NCBI GenBank assembly: GCA_944350405.1
Contig: CALVPC010000031.1
Location: 1 to 10,682 of the forward strand
Length of the DNA stretch: 10,682 nt
Source of the DNA: an uncultured Bacilli bacterium
GTDB lineage: Bacteria; Bacillota_I; Bacilli_A; RF39; UBA660
Direction: 5' to 3'
The position numbers were made by a program, and so were the translations under genes. The first letter of the stretch is position 1; each line of letters begins with the position of its first letter. Positions 1 through 6,475 of the stretch are shown here, one piece after another. The notes below the pieces were generated by a model, which had not been told where the DNA came from, made no database searches, and worked only from the letters and a program-made list of their open reading frames with translations.

Positions 1-815
1 GCAATATTAGATTTTAAAACATCAAAAGGTATTTCGGTCACAATTATATTAGTCTTTCCCTTAAGTTTTTCAATATCGATTTTTGCTCTAACAACTATTT
101 TACCTCGACCAGAAGTAAAAGCATCAATAACTCCCTTAGCATCATAAACACAACCACCTGTAGGAAAATCAGGCCCCTTTACTATATCTAATATAGTTTC
201 TAATCTACAATTTGGTGACTCTATCCTTTTAATAGTAGCATCAATAATTTCTCCTAAATTATGTGGAGGAATATTAGTGGCATAACCTGCACTTATCCCA
301 GTTGTACCATTAACTAAAAGATTAGGAAATTTAGCAGGAAGCACAGTAGGTTCAAGTTCTGTATCATCAAAATTTGGAGCCCAAGAAACTGTATCCTTAT
401 CAATATCTTTTAAAAGTTCATTGCTAATCTTAGAAAGCCTAGCTTCAGTATAACGCATAGCCGCAGGACTATCTCCATCTATAGAACCATTATTACCTTG
501 CATATCAATATAAGGAGTGTTTTGTTTCCACCACTGACTCATACGAACCATTGCATCATAAATAGAGCTATCGCCATGAGGATGATAATTACCCATGATA
601 TGTCCAACAGTTTTAGCACTTTTCCTATAAGGTTTGTCATAAGTATTATGTTCCCTAAACATACCATAAAGAATTCTTCGCTGAACAGGTTTTAAACCAT
701 CTCTAACATCAGGTATAGCACGATCTTGAATTATATACTTCGAATATCTTCCAAATCTTTCACCCATTATTTCTTCTAAAGAATAATTATATATTTTTTC
801 TAAAACATCTCGCAT
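1..815 (-). CDS. parC: DNA topoisomerase IV subunit A (ParC), N-terminal part, cut by left edge
   Basis: This is the breakage-reunion subunit of topoisomerase IV, which pairs with ParE to unlink daughter chromosomes. The first 271 codons are visible and the rest lies beyond the left edge. Reading from the ATG at 815, RFGRYSKYIIQDRAIPDVRDG (residues 20-40) leads into the winged-helix DNA-binding region. HPHGDSSIYDAMVRMS (78-93) is the helix carrying the quinolone-contact positions (Ser83 and Asp87 here). AAMRYTEARLS (118-128) holds the catalytic Arg121-Tyr122. PNLLVNGTTGISAGYATNIP follows; the TGISAGYATNIPPHN form is typical of ParC, whereas GyrA has SGIAVGMATNIPPHN. The start is supported by AGGTGAT at 819-825. 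No parE lies upstream, so it is expected elsewhere. ParC rather than GyrA is a sequence-motif judgement; I am fairly sure. Confidence 0.93.
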   Translation of the reverse strand, partial: MRDVLEKIYNYSLEEIMGERFGRYSKYIIQDRAIPDVRDGLKPVQRRILYGMFREHNTYDKPYRKSAKTVGHIMGNYHPHGDSSIYDAMVRMSQWWKQNTPYIDMQGNNGSIDGDSPAAMRYTEARLSKISNELLKDIDKDTVSWAPNFDDTELEPTVLPAKFPNLLVNGTTGISAGYATNIPPHNLGEIIDATIKRIESPNCRLETILDIVKGPDFPTGGCVYDAKGVIDAFTSGRGKIVVRAKIDIEKLKGKTNIIVTEIPFDVLKSNI

Positions 816-830
816 ATCATCACCTATTTA

Positions 831-859
831 ATTATAACTAAAATCAATTTTTTTTACAA
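831..859 (-). promoter_or_regulatory. Putative parC promoter
   Basis: On the minus strand a -35 TTGTAA (859-854), a 17-bp spacer and a perfect -10 TATAAT (836-831) precede parC. The predicted transcription start, about position 824, falls on the Shine-Dalgarno AGGTGAT (825-819), giving a leader of only about nine bases. The match is good, but AT-rich DNA yields such matches easily. Confidence 0.5.
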
Positions 860-880
860 ATATTTGACGTAGAATTTACG

Positions 881-910
881 TAAAAAAAAGAAATAAGTAA
901 ACCATACTTA
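881..910 (-). terminator. Intrinsic terminator after the leuS unit
   Basis: On the minus strand TAAGTA (910-905), a five-base loop (904-900) and TACTTA (899-894) form a perfect 6-bp stem, followed by TTTCTTTTTTTT (893-882). It lies a few bases after the stop of the small gene ending at 915 and before the parC promoter, so it probably ends the leuS unit. The stem is short and AT-rich, but the U-tract is strong. Confidence 0.6.
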
Positions 911-914
911 ATTC

Positions 915-1319
915 TTATCTCCTATTTAAAAAATCATTATCATCACTTTGTAAATATTTACTAGAAAATTCATCAACAAAATCCAACATTTCTTGAATAT
1001 AAAATATTTTATTTTCAACAGCTATTTCTAATAATACTTTTCTCTCAATTATTAATATATTTTTATCTTGTTTATCCTCACTTAAAAGACCTTTAGTAAC
1101 AAAGTAAGATACTAAATAGTCATAATCATAAATATCATTATCAAAAACTTTAAAAACACTTAATAATTTAACAAAAAGATTCTCTTTTTTACAATTCATT
1201 ATATATTCTTTAAGTTTAATTTTATCAAAAGAATCATAATCATATTCATATAAAAATGATATAAACATAGCCATAAAGTCTTTATTATTAAAATGATTCT
1301 CAACAACATATTTTTCCAT
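915..1319 (-). CDS. Small acidic soluble protein of unknown function, downstream of leuS
   Basis: I do not recognise this 134-residue protein. It has no convincing membrane segment, signal peptide or cysteine motif (a single Cys, near residue 43). It is rich in Asp, Tyr, Phe and Lys, with acidic-aromatic patches YEYDYDSFDK (about 24-33) and DNDIYDYDYL (about 60-69). The second half (about 88-125) looks helical, with alternating hydrophobic and charged residues, which would suit a small helical adaptor-type fold, though this is only an impression. The ATG at 1319 has GGTGAT (1328-1323) at good spacing. Only 14 bases separate it from the leuS stop on the same strand, and a terminator follows, so it is very likely the last gene of the leuS transcript. 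Real coding sequence is likely; the function is open. Confidence 0.75.
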   Translation of the reverse strand: MEKYVVENHFNNKDFMAMFISFLYEYDYDSFDKIKLKEYIMNCKKENLFVKLLSVFKVFDNDIYDYDYLVSYFVTKGLLSEDKQDKNILIIERKVLLEIAVENKIFYIQEMLDFVDEFSSKYLQSDDNDFLNRR

Positions 1320-1333
1320 AGCATCACCAAAAA

Positions 1334-3742
1334 TTATTTAACAACAATATTTACTATTTTCCCTTTTACAACAATAATTTTTACTATTTCTTTATTTTCA
1401 ATATGTTTTTTTACATTATCACATTCTAAAGATCTTTTTTTAATTTCCTCTTCATCTTCATCTAGCGAAATTAAAATTTCATCACGAAGTTTACCATTAA
1501 CTTGAACTCCTATCATCTTTTCATTAGAAATAGTTTTACTATCATCATATTCTTGCCAGTTACTTCTACACAATACTTCTCCAAGAGCATATTTTTCATT
1601 TAACTCTTCAGTAATATGTGGTGCAATTGGATTTAAAAGATGTAAAAATACTCTATAATCATCTTTTGTTATTCCATCATTATATTTTTCATATTCATTA
1701 AGCATAATCATAAGTGCTGAAACAGCAGTATTATATTTTAAACTAAATATATCATTAGTAACTTTTTTAATTGTCTTATTTACAAGAACATCATCAGAAT
1801 ATCCATCTTTATCATTAATAGAATTACCAATTTTTATAACACGATCAAGGAATTTTCTACACCCCTTTAAAGAATCTTCATTCCAAGAAACATCTTGAGT
1901 ATAATCTCCAATAAACATCTCATAAACACGCAAAGTATCCGCACCATAAGTATTTACAATATCATCTGGATTAACAACATTACCTTTACTCTTGCTCATT
2001 TTCTCATTATTAGATCCCAAAATCATTCCATGACTAACTCTAGTCCAAATCATTTCTTTTGAAGGAGCTAGACCTATATTATATAAAAATTGAACCCAAA
2101 ATCTAGCATATAACAAATGTCTTGCAGTATGTTCCATACCACCATTATACCAATCTACTCGCTTCCAGTATTTCATAGCATCCATACTGGCAAATTCCTT
2201 ATCATTATGCGGATCCATAAATCTTAAAAAATACCAACTAGACCCAGCCCAATTAGGCATAGTATCAGTTTCTCTTTTAGCAGGAGCACCACACTTTGGA
2301 CATTTAGTATTAACCCAATCTGTAATCTTAGCAAGAGGACTTTCTCCATCATCCGTAGGCTCATATTCCGTAACATCAGGAAGAAGAAGAGGAAGTTCAT
2401 CTTCATTCATAGGAACCCATCCACACTTTTCACAATAAATCATTGGAATAGGTTCACCCCAAAATCTTTGTCTAGAAAAAATCCAATCTCTCATCTTATA
2501 ATTATTTACTACTCTTGCTATTTTCTTATCAACTAACTTCTTAGTAATTTTATCCTTTGCTTCTTCTACTGTAAGACCAGTAAATTCTTCAGAATTAATT
2601 AATTTACAACCTTTACCTAAATAATCTTGTTTTTCAAAAGCTGAAGATTCTATTTCTCTTCCATCAATTACTTGAATAATATCAAGATTATGCTCTTTAG
2701 CATAAAGGAAATCTCTTTGATCATGAGCTGGTACAGCCATAACAGCACCAGTTCCATAATCTCCAAGAACAAAATCCCCTAAAAATACTGGTACTTCCTT
2801 TCCGTTAGCAGGATTAATAGCTCTTATACCTTCGACAATACATCCTGTTTTACCTTTATTTAATTCTGTACGATCCATATTTGATTTTTTAGAAGTTTCC
2901 AAAATGTATTTTTCAACTTCTTCTTTATTATTAACACGAGGCATAAGCTCTTTAATTAACTTACCATCCGGAGCTATTACAAAAAACGTAATTCCATATA
3001 CTGTTTCAATACAAGTAGTAAATATAGAAAACTTACCACCACCAACTATATCAACATCAAGCTCTACACCATGTGATTTACCTATCCAATTGATTTGTCC
3101 AAGTTTTACCCTATCAGCAAAATTAGTATCATCAAGACCTTTAAGCAAATCTTCAGCATAGTCACTCATTCTAAGCATCCATTGTGATTTTTCCTTTTGT
3201 TCTACCCTACTACCACATCTTTCACAAACTCCACCTGCAGCATCTTCATTTGATAATACAGATTTACAACTTGGACACCAATTTACAGGAATAGTATCTT
3301 TATATGCCATACCATGCTTATAAAATTGTAAAAATTGCCACTGAGTCCATTTATAATAATCTGGATCAGTCGTAGAAAATTCACGATCCCAGTCAAAAGA
3401 AAAACCAAGTGATTTCATTTGACCTTTAAAAGTCTTAATATTTTCCTTAACTGCATCCTTTGGATGAATATGATTTTTTATAGCATATTGCTCAGCTGGA
3501 GCACCAAAAGCATCCCATCCCATAGGGAAAAGAACATTATATCCTTGCATTCTTTTTACCCTAGCTATTACATCCTGTGCAGTATAACTTCTAACATGCC
3601 CAACATGAAGACCAGCCCCACTAGGATAAGGAAACTCTACTAAAACGTAATATGTATCTTTTTTATCTCCGTTTGTAGCCTTAAATACTTTGCTTTCTTC
3701 CCAATATTTTTGCCATTTACTTTCTATTTGCTTATGATTCAT
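1334..3742 (-). CDS. leuS: Leucyl-tRNA synthetase
   Basis: LeuS charges tRNA(Leu) with leucine using ATP, in the cytoplasm. The protein has 802 residues, the normal bacterial length. In order: N-terminal Rossmann catalytic domain with PYPSGAGLHVGH (39-49; the HIGH motif is HVGH, 46-49); a zinc-type cluster CPSC (156-159) and CERC (173-176); the CP1 editing domain (about 222-415) with GYGTGAVMAVPAHDQRD ending at Asp344; a second cysteine set CEKC (437-440) and CPKC (481-484); the KMSKS loop (581-585); the anticodon-binding helical domain; and the C-terminal VQVNGKLRD (747-754). The editing-domain motif that is usually TTRPDT reads TTCIET (242-247). The start overlaps the upstream membrane-protein gene by 11 bases, with AAAGGA at 3758-3753 as ribosome-binding site, implying coupled translation. 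No T-box leader is visible before the unit, where one might be looked for in Bacillota. Confidence 0.98.
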   Translation of the reverse strand: MNHKQIESKWQKYWEESKVFKATNGDKKDTYYVLVEFPYPSGAGLHVGHVRSYTAQDVIARVKRMQGYNVLFPMGWDAFGAPAEQYAIKNHIHPKDAVKENIKTFKGQMKSLGFSFDWDREFSTTDPDYYKWTQWQFLQFYKHGMAYKDTIPVNWCPSCKSVLSNEDAAGGVCERCGSRVEQKEKSQWMLRMSDYAEDLLKGLDDTNFADRVKLGQINWIGKSHGVELDVDIVGGGKFSIFTTCIETVYGITFFVIAPDGKLIKELMPRVNNKEEVEKYILETSKKSNMDRTELNKGKTGCIVEGIRAINPANGKEVPVFLGDFVLGDYGTGAVMAVPAHDQRDFLYAKEHNLDIIQVIDGREIESSAFEKQDYLGKGCKLINSEEFTGLTVEEAKDKITKKLVDKKIARVVNNYKMRDWIFSRQRFWGEPIPMIYCEKCGWVPMNEDELPLLLPDVTEYEPTDDGESPLAKITDWVNTKCPKCGAPAKRETDTMPNWAGSSWYFLRFMDPHNDKEFASMDAMKYWKRVDWYNGGMEHTARHLLYARFWVQFLYNIGLAPSKEMIWTRVSHGMILGSNNEKMSKSKGNVVNPDDIVNTYGADTLRVYEMFIGDYTQDVSWNEDSLKGCRKFLDRVIKIGNSINDKDGYSDDVLVNKTIKKVTNDIFSLKYNTAVSALMIMLNEYEKYNDGITKDDYRVFLHLLNPIAPHITEELNEKYALGEVLCRSNWQEYDDSKTISNEKMIGVQVNGKLRDEILISLDEDEEEIKKRSLECDNVKKHIENKEIVKIIVVKGKIVNIVVK

Positions 3743-4100
3743 TTAAAGTCATTCCTTTCTTTTTTAAAATACTACCAACTAATTTATAACTACCAAAAAG
3801 TAACAAGAATATTAAAGGTATTGCTAGTAAAAATTTTAAAATTAAATTATTAACTATATTAGTTGCAACTAAAACTAAACCAATATCAATAGCATTCACA
3901 ACCGCTACTATTTTCATAAGTTTATTATACTTTATTTTTTTCACATCTATTTTTTCCATATAAATAAACAGTTTCAAATCAGTAGGTATATTATTTTTAT
4001 TTAGTTTCTTAACTTTTCTAAACTCTACAAATTTATAATACATCAAAACTAAAAATACTGCTAATAAAAATTGCAATAATAAATATAGTAATACTCTCAT
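3732..4100 (-). CDS. Small integral membrane protein of unknown function, first gene of the leuS unit
   Basis: I do not recognise the family. The 122-residue protein has an N-terminal hydrophobic segment (about 4-22), a basic cytosolic-looking stretch with FRKVKKLNKNN and an IPTDLKLFIYMEKIDVKKIK block (about 38-57), then two more hydrophobic segments (about 64-82 and 87-106) and a basic tail. Three membrane spans with lysine-rich loops suggest an inner-membrane protein. A longer reading from a TTG at 4118 is possible, but GGAGGAG (4111-4105) lies inside that extension at ideal spacing to the ATG at 4100, so 4100 is the better start. Its stop lies 11 bases inside leuS, so the two are co-translated. 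Conservation of this neighbourhood in relatives would be the best hint to its role. Confidence 0.8.
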   Translation of the reverse strand: MRVLLYLLLQFLLAVFLVLMYYKFVEFRKVKKLNKNNIPTDLKLFIYMEKIDVKKIKYNKLMKIVAVVNAIDIGLVLVATNIVNNLILKFLLAIPLIFLLLFGSYKLVGSILKKKGMTLNES

Positions 4101-4104
4101 AATA

Positions 4105-4111
4105 CTCCTCC
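4105..4111 (-). promoter_or_regulatory. Shine-Dalgarno that decides the start at 4100
   Basis: GGAGGAG on the minus strand, four bases before the ATG at 4100. It rules against the in-frame TTG at 4118, for which this sequence would be coding. Confidence 0.8.
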
Positions 4112-4130
4112 AAAACAAAATCTCCCTTAT

Positions 4131-4159
4131 ATTATAATAAATTTAAGAAAAATAGTAAA
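4131..4159 (-). promoter_or_regulatory. Putative promoter of the membrane protein-leuS unit
   Basis: On the minus strand, -35 TTTACT (4159-4154), a 17-bp spacer and a perfect -10 TATAAT (4136-4131). The predicted start near 4124 leaves a leader of about 24 bases, too short for a T-box or other riboswitch. It lies back to back with the rightward promoter at 4185-4213. Confidence 0.45.
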
Positions 4160-4184
4160 TATTTATAAATAATAATTTATCAAT

Positions 4185-4213
4185 TTGTATTTTTCAAATT
4201 TTTTAATTATAAT
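4185..4213 (+). promoter_or_regulatory. Putative promoter of the radical SAM-methyltransferase gene
   Basis: -35 TTGTAT (4185-4190), a 17-bp spacer, perfect -10 TATAAT (4208-4213). The predicted start, 4220, is the first base of the Shine-Dalgarno-like GGATGTGAT (4220-4228), three bases before the ATG at 4232. Confidence 0.45.
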
Positions 4214-4231
4214 AACACTGGATGTGATATT

Positions 4232-5695
4232 ATGTTTAAATATACAAAAGGAAATAAACGTTATTATACTCTAGATAATTATTATAAAAATAAATACAAC
4301 TCCAAAGTATTTAAAGTAAGTTTAAATCTTGGATTATCTTGCCCCAATATAGATGGAACTAAAGGATATGGAGGATGTATCTACTGCAAAAATGGAAGCA
4401 AAACTTCTTATTCAGACAAAAATAAACCATTACAAATACAATTTGAAGATGTAAAAAAAATACTTCATAAAAAATGGCCAAAAGCTAAATACATCGCTTA
4501 TTTTGGTAACAATACCAATACTTATGGTAATTTAAAATATTTAAAAAAGTCTTTTGAAGAAGTCTTAACCTACAAAAACGTTGTAGGTATCAATATAGCA
4601 ACTAGATGTGATGCAATAAGTCCTGAATGTTTAGAATACTTAAAAGAATTAAATCAAAAAACAGATCTAGTAATAGAATTAGGACTTCAAACAATCCATA
4701 AACAAACATCAAAATTAATTAATCGTGGTCATACTCTAGAAGAATTTGAAACAATGTATAAAAAACTTAAAGAAAATAATATCAAAGTAGTGGTTCATAT
4801 TATAAATGGATTACCATATGAAACAAAAGAAATGATGATCGAAACAGTAAAATACTTAAATAAATTAAAAATAGATGGAATAAAAATACATATGCTTCAC
4901 ATCTTAAAAGACACAAAACTAGAAAAATTATATGAAAAAGAAAAATTTCATATTTTAACTAAAGAAGAATACATAGATATCGTATGTGATCAATTAGAAA
5001 ATTTAAATGAAAATGTTGTAATAAACAGAATAACTGGAGATCCAGATCAAAATGATTTAGTAGAGCCTAAATGGATTCTAAAGAAATTCTCTGTCATAAA
5101 TGATATTGATAAAGAATTAAAAAGAAGAAACACCTGTCAAGGATTTAACCTTTGCATCTTAAACAAATCTAAAACTCTCATGGAAGAGTCCTTAAAAGAT
5201 AAAGATTTAGTAATTGATGCCACCATAGGCAATGGAAAAGATAGTCTATTTTTATTAAACCATATAACAAATGGTTATTTATTTGGTTTTGATATTCAAA
5301 AAAAAGCGATTAATAATACTAATAACGTCCTAAAAGAACACTTTAATAATTATAAATTATTTAATATAAGACATGAACAAATGTATAAAGTATTAAAAGA
5401 CTATAAGAAAAAAATAAGTCTAATCGTATTTAATTTAGGGTATCTACCTAATAGTAATAAAAAAGTTAAAACTAATTACAAAACTACTATTAAAGCCATA
5501 AAAGAGGGTTTAAAACTTTTAAACAATAAAGGACATATTGTAATAACCATATATCCAGGACATGAAGAAGGACTAAAAGAAAGCATAGAAATTAAAAAAT
5601 TTTTAAAAACATTAAAAAACTATACCTATGAAGAATTTCATAATACTGGAAATAATATTGCCCCATATGTAATTAATATAAAAAGAACTATTTAA
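4232..5695 (+). CDS. mnmL/mnmM: Fused tRNA wobble-uridine enzyme: radical SAM MnmL (YtqA) plus methyltransferase MnmM (YtqB)
   Basis: The 487-residue protein joins two enzymes. Residues 1-305 form a radical SAM protein of the TIGR01212/YtqA group. The iron-sulfur cysteines are Cys37, Cys49 and Cys52 in LSCPNIDGTKGYGGCIYC, followed by AYFGNNTNTYG (89-99), IELGLQTIHKQTS (148-160) and HIINGLPYET (189-198). Residues 306-487 form a class I SAM methyltransferase of the YtqB group, with the SAM-binding VIDATIGNGKDS (327-338), acidic FGFDIQ (351-356), NLGYLP (401-406) and YPGHEEG (441-447). In Bacillus subtilis the two are separate, adjacent genes. YtqA (MnmL) is needed to convert cmnm5s2U34 and YtqB (MnmM) methylates nm5s2U34 to mnm5s2U34 in tRNA. 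Here one reading frame covers both with no stop or internal ribosome site seen at the junction. Assigning both steps to this protein is by homology. Confidence 0.9.
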   Translation: MFKYTKGNKRYYTLDNYYKNKYNSKVFKVSLNLGLSCPNIDGTKGYGGCIYCKNGSKTSYSDKNKPLQIQFEDVKKILHKKWPKAKYIAYFGNNTNTYGNLKYLKKSFEEVLTYKNVVGINIATRCDAISPECLEYLKELNQKTDLVIELGLQTIHKQTSKLINRGHTLEEFETMYKKLKENNIKVVVHIINGLPYETKEMMIETVKYLNKLKIDGIKIHMLHILKDTKLEKLYEKEKFHILTKEEYIDIVCDQLENLNENVVINRITGDPDQNDLVEPKWILKKFSVINDIDKELKRRNTCQGFNLCILNKSKTLMEESLKDKDLVIDATIGNGKDSLFLLNHITNGYLFGFDIQKKAINNTNNVLKEHFNNYKLFNIRHEQMYKVLKDYKKKISLIVFNLGYLPNSNKKVKTNYKTTIKAIKEGLKLLNNKGHIVITIYPGHEEGLKESIEIKKFLKTLKNYTYEEFHNTGNNIAPYVINIKRTI

Positions 5696-5720
5696 ACACA
5701 CTTTAAAATAGTTCTTTTTT
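5681..5720. terminator. Bidirectional terminator between convergent genes
   Basis: AAAAGAACTATTT (5681-5693) pairs perfectly over 13 bp with AAATAGTTCTTTT (5706-5718). The plus transcript ends in TTTTTT (5715-5720) and the minus transcript in a run of five T. The stop codon of the left gene (5693-5695) and that of the DUF2752 gene (5719-5721) both touch the hairpin. It should end both convergent transcripts. Confidence 0.88.
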
Positions 5721-6087
5721 ATATATCTCTTATTATATTAATAATCCAGCTTATAATAACTAAAATTATAATACACCAATAATATTTTACAAAAAAATGC
5801 ATGTATCTATCCAAATAATTACTCTTCTTAATAAAATCTATAATAAGAAAAATAAAAAGAAGTATCAAAAATATAAATATAAAAATAGACAAAATATTAT
5901 AATTTAAAGCACCAACAATATCACCTTTAAACAAACATCTAAAACTTCTAGTAAGGCCACATCCAGGGCATGGAATAGATAAATAGCTTTTAAATAAGCA
6001 ATTAATATCAAAAACAAATACTACTAGTATTCCAAATACAAGTAGTATCATAAGTATAAGTAAAAATAATTTATTTTTTCTAATCAA
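5719..6087 (-). CDS. DUF2752 family small membrane protein
   Basis: A 122-residue membrane protein of the DUF2752 family, recognised by the signature CPGCGLTR (40-47) after a first hydrophobic segment (about 7-28). Further spans lie at about 62-84 and 103-118. The segment IPCPGCGLTRSFRCLFKGD is the conserved loop; its Cys pair (40 and 43) could bind metal or form a disulfide, but the family function is not known to me. The start is probably a TTG at 6087, overlapping the stop of the upstream TM2 gene by eight bases, which points to translational coupling. The first ATG is 12 codons further in and would cut the first membrane span, so I prefer TTG. The upstream ribosome-binding site is weak (GGGA). 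Confidence 0.85.
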   Translation of the reverse strand: MIRKNKLFLLILMILLVFGILVVFVFDINCLFKSYLSIPCPGCGLTRSFRCLFKGDIVGALNYNILSIFIFIFLILLFIFLIIDFIKKSNYLDRYMHFFVKYYWCIIILVIISWIINIIRDI

Positions 6088-6421
6088 CTAATCTATTCCC
6101 ATCTGCATCAACATTAATATTACCTGTTAATATTAAAATACCTTCTATTAACCCCCAGATGCTAGATACAAATGACAAAAGAAAACATGATAGAACTGTT
6201 ATTAAAAGTTGTGCTACTGCTTTTCCATTATAACCTAAATAAAAATTATGCACTCCAAAAGCTCCTAAAAAAATTCCTAAAAGTCCTGCAGCCATTTTTG
6301 ATTTAGCATTAGGATTATAATTTACATAACTATTATCAGCTTCAACTTTTTTTCCACATTTACCACAAAAAACTGCACCATTTTCAAGTTCTGAACCACA
6401 ATTAGAACAATATTTTGCCAT
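6080..6421 (-). CDS. Zinc-ribbon plus TM2-domain membrane protein
   Basis: The 113-residue protein begins with a short zinc ribbon, CSNCGSELENGAVFCGKCG (Cys5, Cys8, Cys19, Cys22), then a polar linker (about 25-42). The TM2 domain carries the family motif GAFGVHNFYLGY (53-64) between two hydrophobic helices (about 45-58 and 68-98), ending in an acidic NVDADGNRLVD tail. TM2 proteins are widespread in bacteria with no settled biochemical role. The ribbon would face the cytosol if the N terminus is inside. Strong GAGGAGT at 6437-6431 supports the ATG at 6421. It is the first gene of a pair with the DUF2752 gene, whose start overlaps this stop; co-expression suggests a shared envelope function, which is inference. 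Confidence 0.9.
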   Translation of the reverse strand: MAKYCSNCGSELENGAVFCGKCGKKVEADNSYVNYNPNAKSKMAAGLLGIFLGAFGVHNFYLGYNGKAVAQLLITVLSCFLLSFVSSIWGLIEGILILTGNINVDADGNRLVD

Positions 6422-6444
6422 GACACTTCAACTCCTCATACTAA

Positions 6445-6473
6445 ATAATATCATAAAAATTAAAATTTATCAA
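6445..6473 (-). promoter_or_regulatory. Putative promoter of the TM2-DUF2752 pair
   Basis: On the minus strand, -35 TTGATA (6473-6468, five of six consensus), a 17-bp spacer and -10 TATTAT (6450-6445). The -35 lies right after the pdp stop codon. The predicted start, 6438, is one base before the Shine-Dalgarno GAGGAGT (6437-6431). No clear terminator separates pdp from this gene, so read-through from pdp is also possible. Confidence 0.5.
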
Positions 6474-6475
6474 TC

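Noticed and set aside
498..695. 65-codon open frame on the plus strand
   Set aside because: It is antisense to the conserved catalytic part of parC and has no family features or ribosome-binding site.
2224..3643. Several short open frames on both strands inside leuS, and one spanning 1293-1505
   Set aside because: They are out of frame with, or antisense to, a complete conserved leuS; 1293-1505 also crosses the two gene ends.
4101..4118. TTG start at 4118 adding six residues to the membrane protein
   Set aside because: The added codons contain the GGAGGAG ribosome-binding site for the ATG at 4100.
4101..4231. T-box or other riboswitch before the leuS unit
   Set aside because: The divergent gap is 131 bases, the predicted leader about 24, and no T-box sequence or terminator/antiterminator pair is visible.
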